Positions 23,501 through 35,500 of a DNA stretch of 64,000 nt are shown here, piece after piece. The position numbers were made by a program, and so were the translations under genes. The notes beneath the pieces are model-generated. The model saw only the letters and a list, made by a program, of their open reading frames with translations, searched no databases and was not told the DNA's origin. The stretch comes from Symbiodinium kawagutii. Lineage: Eukaryota > Sar > Dinophyceae > Suessiales > Symbiodiniaceae. Every line of letters begins with the position of its first letter. Position 1 is the first letter of the stretch. Where the stretch lies: NCBI GenBank assembly GCA_009767595.1, contig VSDK01027735.1:484428-548427 (forward strand), in the 5' to 3' direction.

Positions 23501-26500
23501 AATTACTAGAAATATCTAGAAATCATCAACTGTTAAAATGATTTTGGGGGTACTGGTTATGGACAGAGCATATTCTCAATAAAACAAATCGGATTCAGTT
23601 CATTCCTTGGATCAAAGCAGTCTAATTGGCGGCAATTTGAGGCCTTCGCACCTGTCAGAATGAATGATAAAGGGCAGACGTTTGCAAGACCGACTCCTCG
23701 TGCAGTGGAGATCTTGTATATCTAATATCATGGACCCATCAACGACAGCATAGTGGATAGAGATTCCACGCCGTTCGTCACAAGATTCGATGCAGTTTTT
23801 TCACTCATTCCAACTGACGGTTCTCTGCCGCTTGGAACACCTCCGGGAAATCTCTGGACAGCATAGCCTTCAGGGGTGCTGCTGCGCGCAGTGGTAAAAG
23901 CTTTCAGGGTTGGTACTAGCTGCACATCATTTTCTGCACCCAGTTCCGTGGAGCCGAGGTGAAGGATTTGTGGAGAGCTCTGAAGTTGCTTGGTACAGAT
24001 TGCGTTGGGGCGACGGGAGATCATGCTGTGAGGTGGATATGCGATTTGCCATAGATTAGAAGTCATCTGGAGTTCTTTCAGGCAACATAGACACATGCAT
24101 GTATACTGCACATTCATGCACGTGCAGAAATGATGTAGTGATATATACTTATTCTTGCATGTAAACATGTTTGCATGCTATGTATCCAATCGTCCCCCTG
24201 ATGAATTTGGGACCGTGAACACTTTCCTGCTTGCACTCTCACGCAAGTTCAGACAACCAAAGTAGCTGGTTGCCAGGATGAGCAGGGTCCCAGGTAGATT
24301 TTCAACCAGAAAAAATAATCGGGTCGAATTATGCCCCGCACCCCGCTTCCGCCCCAACCCCGCTTCTTCGGTTGCCCAACAAGTTGAGTCGGAGAGAGTT
24401 TAGTTGCGTTGGAGAATTCAACATACATGCAAGGTGGGCCCCCAGCAGTTCCAAGTTGTGTGATGTCATATCATATGACTGGTATTCAGCTCACCCCAGC
24501 TAAGCCAGTGGCTTCAACCAACAGCCATGGCATTTTGTAGCTGGTGTTAGTCGGGGCTTATAGGCCTAGAATTTTCTCAGCTTAGGCAGGATTTGAAGAC
24601 GTGTGCAGTTGAACCACCGAGCCTCTGTATCCCTATGCCACAGCGGGGCAGAACAGGTCTCCCTTCAACCCACCAGAGAATCCGTAGCCAAGGTCGTCAT
24701 GAAACCTCTGGATGATATTTACAAGCCATGAATGCTCATCGGTTAATGATGATTAGTAGTGATTGATGATGCTGACGGATGCTTATCCTTGCTTATTGAT
24801 GCTGACTGAATCTCAATAGCCAATGATGATTCATACCGTAGTGGTCAATGAGGATTCACAATCATTTCATATTTCATGACAAGTATATATCAGTAGTAAG
24901 TGCTCCTTATTGGATTGGTCATTGGTGGCCACGCGCCACGAAGAATCAGCGATAGCTTGTGATGGTGGTGCGGATGCCGCAACCAGGCGGTTGGTGCCAA
25001 GCGACAGCGAGTGCTGTCAACAGCTGCAGAATTTACAACGACGAGCGAATAGCGCGTATGACAGGACTTGGCAGGCTGAGGTACAGCCCGGCGGTTGGTG
25101 GTGCGGTTGGTGGCGATTGGGAAGCATTCCCGGGTATGTGCTAGGATTGGGTAACCAACAAGCACCAAAAAATGATCGTTTTACTAAGAAACCATCGGTT
25201 TTGGGGGTGCCGCTATTTTGGCACATACTGCATATATTTACCCAGCCTGGATCATGTTAAACAAAAACAAGAATGCAATTTGCTCACGAAAGTTATTGTT
25301 GATTGATTCTGATTGGTTGATGTGATTCTGCTTTGGTATGTAGCGGACTTCACGACCTATGATGTGGAAATCCCCACACTGTTTCCCGGAACATTGATAG
25401 TTATCGCTGATCAGCTGTGCTAAAAGCTCAAAAAATACCGTTCTTATAATTTCTGGAGGTAAACTAACCTGGAAGCAGTACTGCTCAAATAGGTTGCAGG
25501 TTTACCGATTATAAATGGGTGTTTCTCAAGTCATAGGGGTGCCCCGAGTTATCATCCAGTTTATGAACAGTTATAGTGATAAACCAAGCAGATCCCCTGT
25601 TATTGGTTATTATCCCCTATTGAATTATCAACCAACCATAACAGTAATTGGTTAAGAATATGGTGTGAATAATTACTAACTAACCATATAGTCTATTAAT
25701 ATTGGTGGTTGAAGCTGAAGTCTCACCATTGGTAGTTATGATCCTCCACTATAAACCAACCATAACGCGGGGGTGCCCCATTAACCACCAAAGGTGAGAC
25801 TTCAGCTTTTCAGCGTGTGCTCTTGGGTTGATCTCCGTTAACTCCTAGTCATAGCTAGGGTTCTATATGACCCAAGCTATCACGCAACCCCTGAGGTCAC
25901 AGAGTGCCAGAATCGCGCTGCCTGGTTGTAGGTATGGGCAATGAAACTTCTGTAAGATCCCATGAATTACAGGTGATCAGTGGTGAAAGCCCATGGTGAT
26001 CATTGTGGGGCTACGGCAGGGTGACATCATCTATGATGCCAGGTCAGCAAGCGTCATACCAGCAGATCCACGCAAGTCAACTCATGTATGAACCAGCCCT
26101 TGCACCTACAACTGACCATCAATAATATTCAATTATCTTAACCCCTATCAATCACAAATCACCAGATTAAACCACCATCATCCATCATCCATCATCCATC
26201 ATCAACCACCAACCATCAACCACCAACCAATCATTGTCCACCAGCCCACCAGCTCCAGGCGTTGGTGGACACAGCCCTGGAAAACGACAAGGAAAAGTTG
26301 CTGGCCTTATTGACCTGGGCATTGGCTCCAGGAGTGGAGCGGCAGATTGCCAGCAGCAGTTGGGTCAGGCTGACCTCGACTGTTGATGTCGGGTACCGGT
26401 CACGACCCCGTTGCGTTGCGGTGGGGGAGGCAACGATTCTGTCTGGCTGCAGGTTTGCTTTCGGTGCAGCTTGAGCAACCCAAAGCAACAAACAGCAAAC

Positions 26501-29500
26501 AGCAGCAAAGCATCTCCATCAACGCCCAGGATCAAAATGTTCCCCCTCTACTATTGGTTCCAAACCTGCATCAAAAAGGAACCCACCCACGGACCAACAA
26601 TCTTGTGTTCACATACCATTCTTGTGGGTTCTCTCTCGTTTCTGTTTTTTGGGTGGTTTAAGAGTCGGCCAGCAAGCAACAAGCACCAAAGCATGTGGGG
26701 CTGGTCCGTAGCCATGATGCACGGCCAAGATGGGTGGTTCTGCCAGACGTTTCACACATCATTAGTTGGCCATCCATCATCAACACCAATCACCCCCAGA
26801 AAACATCGTAGGAAAATAGCTCCCAACAAAAAGGTACCTCTTCTGTGCCTGGAATGATCCCCAAAGTTTTTGAGTCACACAGTTCAGTCATGCACAGGCG
26901 TATTTCTCAAGCTGGGAAAAATGTGGTCGGTGCTGCGTAGGATTGTGAACCTGTCGCAATCCATGCTACTGCGACTTTTCATTTGGCAATCCACACTACT
27001 TTATCTCGGAGATGTCTGAAGCATTGGTAGTGGGAAACACCACAATGTCATACAAAATTCCTATTCCAAATAAGGCAGCGGACACCTGAATTGAATGGCA
27101 ATCCAACCAGCCATGCTAGGAGGCTTTGTGGCAGTCGGCCAATCGCCCAGCATCTATGGCAAAGGCAGCCGCTGGTGGATGTGGGTGGCTCAGGGAATGG
27201 AGTTCTTGTTTTATCCAAAAGACCTAGTAAACCGCTGTCTTATTGGACCAAAAAAACGGTGATAGTGCCTCTCATTTTTTGACAGAATTAGTTACCCCCT
27301 GAACAGCATCAGAATATGGCAATGGTCAACCTAGGATTCAGTGAACCATCATCCACAGCTATTGCGGCCATGGTTCCCCACAAAACTGTCAAAGCTGCAA
27401 CTTCTGACTTTCCATGCCATCATGAACTGACCTTCTGACTTTCCATCACAACTTCTGACTTTCCATGAATCAACACCAGGATATTCAACTTCTGCCATTG
27501 ATCTTCACCATGACGCCCTTCCCTGTTCCAAGCGTCATGCTTCGCCAGGGTCCTATGGTGAATTCTGGAACACCATCCAGCAGCACCCGCCACTTGGCGC
27601 AGCCAGCTGCCCGGCTCGCCCTGGCCCCGTGGATGGCACTCCGAGGTCGTGGGATGCCATCGATTGTCTCTATTGGAAGTGCCTTGGAGCGCTGTTCAAG
27701 AGGATACCTGGGAATTGACCCAAAGCCAGATTGGCAAGAAACGTATTGTACCTTCAGCATCCTCCATCCTTCGGTGCTATTACTTGTTTGAAAGACATCC
27801 AGAGTCACTTGCTCATGCGCACGAGAGAGTATCACCTGTTGGATTCAAAGTCAGCATATAGTTCATCTATCCAACAAATTCAAACCTTTCATCTATCAAT
27901 TCATTCATGTTGGATTCAACTGTTCATCTATTGCATGATCGACGTAAATCATTCAAATCATAGCATCAATCATATTTTTAGACCCATGTCAGCAGGATGT
28001 AGCAGACACTCTTGCAACGCTGTGCGGCTGTGAGTGGAATTCTTGCAACCAACGAGTGGCTGAACCCCCTTGACCAGTTTGGGCAGCCGCGGTTGGGATT
28101 CAGCCGTTGCGCATGATTGGGCAGCCAAGAACGACGGTATAAAACTGGTCCCAAGATTAGTGATTTTGTTCTGGCAAAAAAAGAGCCCAATTGTTTTTCA
28201 GTTTCCAGGAATACCGGTTTTTCTAGGCTTAACGTCATTTGTTTCCAGGAGTTCAAGAATAAGTACCTAAAGGCACAGTGACGTAGACTATCTCCCCATC
28301 CCACCCTTCATGCAGCCTTTTTACACCAAATAGCACTCACTACCCTTTGGTACTCAAACATCGCCATGTTACCTGTATGAGTTCTCCTCAAACTCCCGAA
28401 GATGGTGGTCTTGCATCGCCACAACGCCTCTCAGAGTCATACCAGGTCCTGGTTCATAACCAGCCTCGGCTCCAAGGAAGTCAGGAGAAGATGTAAGACA
28501 CGCTCTGCATAATTTGAATGTCTTGGTGGGCGTGAAACATGTGGAAGACATCAAGGAGGTAAAGCATGAGGATGACGAGAGCCAAAAAGCCTGCATTGTT
28601 CGTTTGCAGAGAGGTCAGCACGACGCTTGGTGGCCGGTGATTGAGCATCGGGATTTGTGGGCCTGAAACTCCCCTGTTACTTACATGTACTTAGCGGATC
28701 TTAGTGGCTTATGGGGATACCATGGCTTGCTTCTGGGGATACTATGTGTTGCCATCACAGCACCTGGTGAGGAAGCTTCCCTGGGGTTGGGGGGGGTCTC
28801 AGCAGCAGATTATATAGTTGGTTGATCCCATGGCTGGTGAGAAACGGAGTGGCGTGTGGCAAGCGATTTCTCTTGAAGATTTTAGATTGCCCATCCACAA
28901 GTAGGATAGAAGCAGACGGAAGTACAGTAGATTGAAGCAGTATAGCATGATCATAATATAGTCTCCTACATCATGGTATGATCATAGTATTATCTCCCTA
29001 CTGAAGCATTATGAATCTCCCTACATCATAGTATTCATGCTATGAATCTCCCTCGCGCCTGGGGGATGATCTAATAGGGCAGCATGCCCCCAGCGGTGCC
29101 CACCTCAAAAGATAATCATTCGCAGCAGCAAAACCAAAAGTGGTTGTTTGTTAATGATGGTTGATAACTTATATGATCAATGTTGTAGGTGGTTGTTAAA
29201 TCATATTTTAAAGTTTGTTAGGTATTAAGAACAGTAAAGATGTTTCATATCAATTTTGAACCAAGTGGTTTCAAAACACGGCATTAGACCATGTTGTTGT
29301 TTCATATCACATCCACAAATGATATTAAACAACAAGACATGATATTACACATTATATTAAAAAGATGGCTGTGAATTGATGGGAAACATGATATATTATA
29401 CCATGGTTGTTTGTGATTCTTTTGAGGTTTCCAGTATCAAGAGTCTAGATACATGTGGGTGTTTCTCAAAATAGGGGTACCCCCAAATCATCCATTACTA

Positions 29501-32500
29501 ATCATTTATGGTCATGAACCATCCATTTTTGGGGTCCCCCATTTTGAGAAACCACCATGTGTTTGTTCAGCAACCACAACCGACAACATCACAAAAACGA
29601 CAAGATCAATCCTTGTCCAAGGTTATCCTGCAAATGTGTCATGGTTGACGGTAGTAGCGGTGTTCGACAATCGTAAGTGGTGACTAACAAAGGTTAAGCT
29701 TGTTAAGTTAACCAAGCAAAGGTTTAAAAAGGTGACTAACAAAGGTTAAACCTTGCTTGTTAAGTTAACTCTTGGGAATAATGTTCACCAAACTTCTTTT
29801 CAAGAGTCGCTGGTTTCTGGGGCCGGCTTTGTGCCCACATGATGCTGTAGGGCATTAGTCAGTGTGGGGCTTCAGGGGGCAGTACCAGTTCCAGCTGGAC
29901 CAATGTTTTTTAAGCCAAGAATAGTAGGCATCATTCGATATGCCATGACTGTTCATCGTTGATGGTGAATGGTGATTGGTGATGACGGATATGACCGGTG
30001 AATCCTGGAGTCCTTGTGCGGTGACGAAAGCGATGATGGTTTCCGAGGGCGACAGGATGGACTTTGAACTGCTGTACCGGTGCCTTGGCTTGAAGTTTTT
30101 TGTGACTTTTTGGACTTGCTTGGTGGTTTCAAACATTTTTTATTTTCCCTAGTAGTTATTAACAATTGGTTGGTTGACTAATATTTTTCATATGGGTTGA
30201 AACCACCAACCAGTTTTGGACTTGGTGAATTACAGCTATGAACTTAGTTTTTTTGGCATGTTTGGGATATGATTTACCATATGGTGGTTTCTCAATATAG
30301 GGGTACCCCCAAATCATCCAATAGTAACCATCTGGACTAATAAACCAACCATTTTTTTGGGGCTCCCTATTTTGAGAAGCCACGCCACCATATAATAAGC
30401 CACTAAAAGTTCAACTTTTAGCAAGGGATCTAAAAGCCACCAAGGCTTGGTGGATTACACTTCCTGACGGTTGAACGACTTGTGAATGAGCACTTACGTA
30501 TGGGTGATTGGTGACCAGGTACCATGGTGGGTCATGCTTTGTGAATGATGGCTCATGGAATTTTGATCATTCATCCTGGATTCCGCAGCAATCATCAGCA
30601 ACGTTTTATATAGCAAGTCTCAGTGGATTGGCGGGAATTCACGAACGGTAGGCTTAGTGCTCAGAATGACGCTGGCCTTAAGTTGTAGGAAATGCTGTAA
30701 AGGATGTATATAATTCTGTGAAGGCGTCTGAAGTTCTCGAGATGCTCTGTGCAAATGCAGGAAATACACAGAATTTATAGGGGTTTCTTAAAACAGGGAA
30801 CCCCCAAACCTGTGGTTTATCAAAAATGATTGATGGATTACTTGGGGGGTCCCCTATTGTGAGAAGCACCCAATTGAAGGTACATGGACTAAGAGAGGTA
30901 TTTGGGGGGGCCATGGGGGTCATCTGCCAGGCTTTGCTCTCCCTTCAACGGCAAGGCGACGATTGACAGCCGGAGCCTCGCTTGTTGCTGTGATCGCTGG
31001 TGGTCCATTAGAAGCTGGAATGGCTGGACAAGTTGCTTTAGTACAGTTAGCTAGTCACAGTTGCTTCTAAGTGGTGAGAAAGAAAGTTGCTTCTAAGTAC
31101 AGTAGGTGACAACTGACAACTTGCTTTAGCTAGGCTGCTGGGTTGTTTCTGCTCACCAGTCGGACGAGTCGAGTTTGTTTTTAGGCAAAATTTGGCAACT
31201 GCAAAGAGGTGCAAGCCATTCCTGGTCAGAAAAACTTGGTATATGCAAGGTACGCAAGTAGTCAACCACCCATTCACCAATACTAGTTCTGAACGGGCCT
31301 ATGTACCTGATAGCGCTTGTTCTTACTAGTTTTATCACCTCAAGCATGTGTGTGTTTTACTTACTACAGATGAAAATTGACCGAGGGACTCTGTTGCGGG
31401 ACACATGGATTACCAGTGGGGTGACGGCCCACTGTCACACATATGTTGCTCGATGGGATCAGCCATCCCAACAGCTGTAGAGCTTGCTGTGGGTTTTCAC
31501 CAAAAACGTCAAAGATGTTTGGTGGTTAAACATGTTTGTTTCCTGATGTGTGACTATATAACCTTATTTGTTTGTTGTTGCTTCTCCCAGTTTTAGGATT
31601 CTGTCGGCAAGAGTCTGCTACCAGGGACTCCAAACGGCCTTCTGATATTGCCCATGCTGCTGGTTCCAAGCTGAGGAAGATCAATTCTCCCGTGCATCCT
31701 GCTGTGACTCGCTTCAGCCTGGTGTAGCAAATACTCGATGCTACCATGCTACCATGGTTGTATTGCTCGATGTTCTATCATGTAGTGCAGCTATTTTGGT
31801 CGCTGCCGTGTTGCCATTTGGGGAAGCGCAAGACTCACCCAGGGGAGCTGAATCACCAGCATGGATTCCCACCCCAGTTGTGAAAGCAGCAATGGCGCTT
31901 GGTCATTTGAAAGGTGCATAGATTGTTTCTCGCTTTGAAATGGAAACACACCGATGGTTGGCTCAAACAGGTATTTCCAAGGTTGGTGTCCCCAGATGGG
32001 TTGTTCATATCGGCGGTCTTAAAAAAAGGAGCTCCCTAAATCATCCACTTCATAAACCGTTCATGGTAATAAACCAACCATTTTGGGGGGTCCACTATTT
32101 TGAGAAACGTATCTCTATATGACAAAGAAAAGCAACAGCAGTAGCAGCAGGTTTTCAGCAACGGTTGGTTCCCATCATGACACCCGCTGGTGCTGTTGAA
32201 ACCCAAACGTGGAGCTGCAGCGGCAAATCCACGCGAATCAGTGAGCTATGGCGAGTCATCCTGGCGGAAGATGATACCACATGTCTAGCCATATGGTGGT
32301 TTCTTAAGATTGGGAACCCCACAAAATGGTTGGTTTATTATTATAAATGGTTCATATTGAATGATTCAGGGGTACCCCTATTTTGAGAAACCACCATACG
32401 GCCATGGGTCAAGATCAGCCACCAACAATGGGGGATGAAAACCAATAATTTTCGAGGGAATCAATGGTTCAGGAAGGTATACTGGGGGTACAGTGTTTTG

Positions 32501-35500
32501 ACCCGCAGCCAGATAGACAGGAATGGAGGCGTTGAAGTGCTGATCAAATTCTCCGACACCCATGAAATGATGGTTTCTTGGTATCATGTTGGCCACTAAG
32601 GCCTATAATTGGTACATGCCGTACCGAAGTTGCGAAGGTCTGAGAGAAGTGTGTTTGAATTGGTCGCTTGCCTGATGCTGCAGAGGCTGCGGAATGCGGA
32701 GGATGTAGCCTCTGTTGACCATGACAAAAAAAAACACAACAATGGCGTTACCCTTACAAGCCATTGTCGATCATTAACCATTCTCACGCAGTAGGAACAA
32801 CCAGCCCTGGTTGTTCCTTTTTATCCATTATTGGGCGTTTGATTGGTGGATAATCATACCTAAATATACCACATCTCACGACATGTTTGTGCCAATGCTC
32901 CTGATCCAAAGAGTGCTGAGGACTGAGCTGTTCAAGTCAAGATAAGTCAAGAGTAGGTGGACTGAGACACTGGTTGGTATGTGCCATGATTCCCGATCCC
33001 AAAACTTATCACAACCAGCAATTCATGGACGAGCCATGGATATGGCCAGTGTGCAAGCCGTGGATATCAGCTGATTTCAACACCACTGATTCAGACTCTG
33101 CTGGTTCCTTGTAACTGGAGCCCTCACAGCCGTCAGGCTTAGGATCCATGTCACTCAGGTTGAGCTTCAGAACATCAATGCATGAAAGGTCTTTACAACG
33201 ATTCCTAGTTGGTTGACAGGCTGCAGTTAATGATGAGTAGTAGTCATTCATGCTTGATCATTTGTGACAAATCGATCATAATGATTGCAACTTAAACATC
33301 AGAGAAGGTGCCTTTTTGATTGCGGCACAGCTGCAGAACCATGGCGCTGGTTTTCATAAGTCTTCATCACAGTTTCATTAGTTTCCCGCCTTTGTTATGG
33401 ATATATTCTCATTACTAGGCCAATATCCCAATGCCACCTCTGCCGAAGCACTGATTCACGTTGTTGTGGCAGCATTATGCCCAAGACACAGGTGCTCATG
33501 AGGTAGTTATTTGCTACCTGGTTACAATTGTTGTTCTTAGTTGTTCTTCCCCCAAGCGCTCGCGGGCACAGCCCCCAGACAGCCTCAAAGTCAAAAAAAC
33601 ATCTTCCCGTAACTTTGTGTAGTGGAATCACCATTTCCAATGGGTAGGTCATCTACAAATGGTAGATTGTCCAGCCAGCTATGTTAGATTACCAGAGTGC
33701 AATAAAATCCAAGGACTTGTTGAATAACCTCGTCATCAAGCCATAGAATCCTCGATGGTTCCTGAGGAAGTCTCCAGCATATTCACTGATGAACCGGAAG
33801 AAACGCTGGCCGGACCGCTGTCGTCCCAAACGATTCTTGGTGGCCAGTGGTGGCGACTATCGAACCGACTATCATGGTGACTCCAAAACGCGGGTGCCGT
33901 GGCAAGCAGCGACTGAAGGGATGGAAGCGAAAGACCTGGTGGCACTGGGCTGTAGGTGGTTCAACAATCTCAGGCGGCCAAGATTCCGGGCGCATTTTCC
34001 ATGGAATCATTTTCCAAGAGTCCTGTGCTGTAAGCCGTGCTCATGGCCACAGTATACCCGGAACGGTAAAGCAGGTCAATTCATAAAATTTCTTGGTGAA
34101 CGACATGGTCATTTCCAGACGGGCATAGCCACGGCATTGCCATGTTTTGCCATTTTGAGTGTCAAGCTGCCTCGCCATTTCAGGATCCTAGAAGGGTAGT
34201 CATCGGCAACCGTTATCCACCATGTTTGAGAATGAATGTACATGTATACTCGATCCAACTATCTGACTTGAATTGATTACATACATGATTTTATTTTTGT
34301 GATCTAGATTTTGTATTTCACAGTGTTTTGGTTCATCATGTTGATCATATTGTGATCTTGATCATTCTAGACCTTCACTACTAAGTGTATATCATTCCAT
34401 TGTGAAAAGGTTGATTATTCAGAAAGCCCGAATTGGTTCCATATTGACAACAAATCAGACATATATGGCGCGTGTGAATTCCTCATCAATCTATATACAT
34501 CTATATATTTATAGATGCACACGCACATAATTTATACACATAAAATCTATTGCTGCAGTCATCCATTGGATGCAGATCATCCATTTGTCGCAGATGGATT
34601 TGCACGTTCCAAGCTTCGAGGTCACCATGCTCCGTGGTACTTCAGTGCCTTGGCTGCCGCCATGACTGACCTGGGGATACCGTGGGGATACCATGGCAGT
34701 ACCCATGGTCCACCCAAGCTGCTAGGGTTGAGGTCTACTGAGCCATCGATCATTGCTGAGCCATCGCAAACGCCATGGTGAAGCAACACTTGGGACGAGT
34801 ACAGGGGATTAGTAGGTTGATGCAGTCAATAGGTCAGAGAGATTTGACTCGTGTCTTCAAGCTGAGCTCACTAGTGGTGGCAGTTTGATAATCAGTGATC
34901 GGTGATTTTGAATGGTGGCAGCCTGAGTAGTACGTTTTTGATCGGTTTTTGAAATCATTGAGTTTGATCAAAATTGATTTTCAATGATGCACTCAGCAAT
35001 AGCATGGGTGTCAAACACTAGTACTGCCAAATGACCCTTGAGCAGACCCAAAATTATCAGATATGAGCACACAATCATTTATAGTCAGTCTTCATCCATC
35101 CAGATTGTGGGACGGCTGTAACTTTGTAACCCTCTACCCAAGTGCGCGGTGATCACCAAATGATCGTAAAGGCTGGTTGTAGTTTTCCTTCTAAAGACTT
35201 GGGATGATGGTTTGGAGCCCCTGGTTGTCACTCCACAACTGAGCACAAGTTTGTGATTAGAGCCGGAAAGCAGCAACATGCATGTTTGAAGAGATTGTAT
35301 TTTTTTCTTTGGAGTTCTGTTTTCGCGATTATACAACTAGACTATGCATTAAAACAATATCAAAAAGCCGACATCAACAAACTGGATTGAAGCTGCATTT
35401 GCGTGCCAGTGTTGTACAGAGGTTGATTTTTGGATTCATATTTTTGGTTGGAGTTTACCAGTGCGCTGGCCCTATCAAAGGCTTCCCAGGCTTGAATAGG

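Larger units (their letters stand above)
21644..24986 (+). other. Intron, about 3.3 kb
   Basis: Holds a three-unit 'atagatccatact.tcatgct' repeat (22710-22780) and an antisense ORF (23728-24168). No family A, B or C copy recognised. Confidence 0.45.
25075..26258 (+). other. Intron, about 1.2 kb
   Basis: Holds family A half elements (25165, 25519), a perfect 14-bp inverted repeat (25714-25806) and ccatcatccatcatcaacc repeats just before the next exon. Confidence 0.5.
27687..31596 (+). other. Intron or inter-exon region, about 3.9 kb
   Basis: Holds a gene-like segment (28366-28665), family A copies at 29458, 30283 and 30781, a 42-bp-period direct repeat (29689-29769) and 'gaatctccctacatcat' repeats (28940-29055). 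Confidence 0.45.
31722..34593 (+). other. Intron or inter-exon region, about 2.9 kb
   Basis: Family A copies at 32014 and 32296, the latter directly abutting a family B copy (32399); a family C right end at 33655. Protein-like but unplaced segments: 31800-31915 and 33755-33860 ([20 protein letters not shown]). Confidence 0.4.

Noticed and set aside
26705..26716. TCCGTAGCCAT, the start of the dinoflagellate spliced leader
   Set aside because: Only 11 bases match; the following bases do not continue the leader, and no donor follows.
26411..26857. 148-codon + strand ORF after the OB-entry exon
   Set aside because: Composition is poor (runs of Ser, Lys, His), it overlaps a GA donor needed by the helicase frame, and no homology is recognised.
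33789..34199. 136-codon + strand ORF rich in Arg, Trp and Phe
   Set aside because: Three frames compete over the same bases and none connects to flanking exons in a convincing way.
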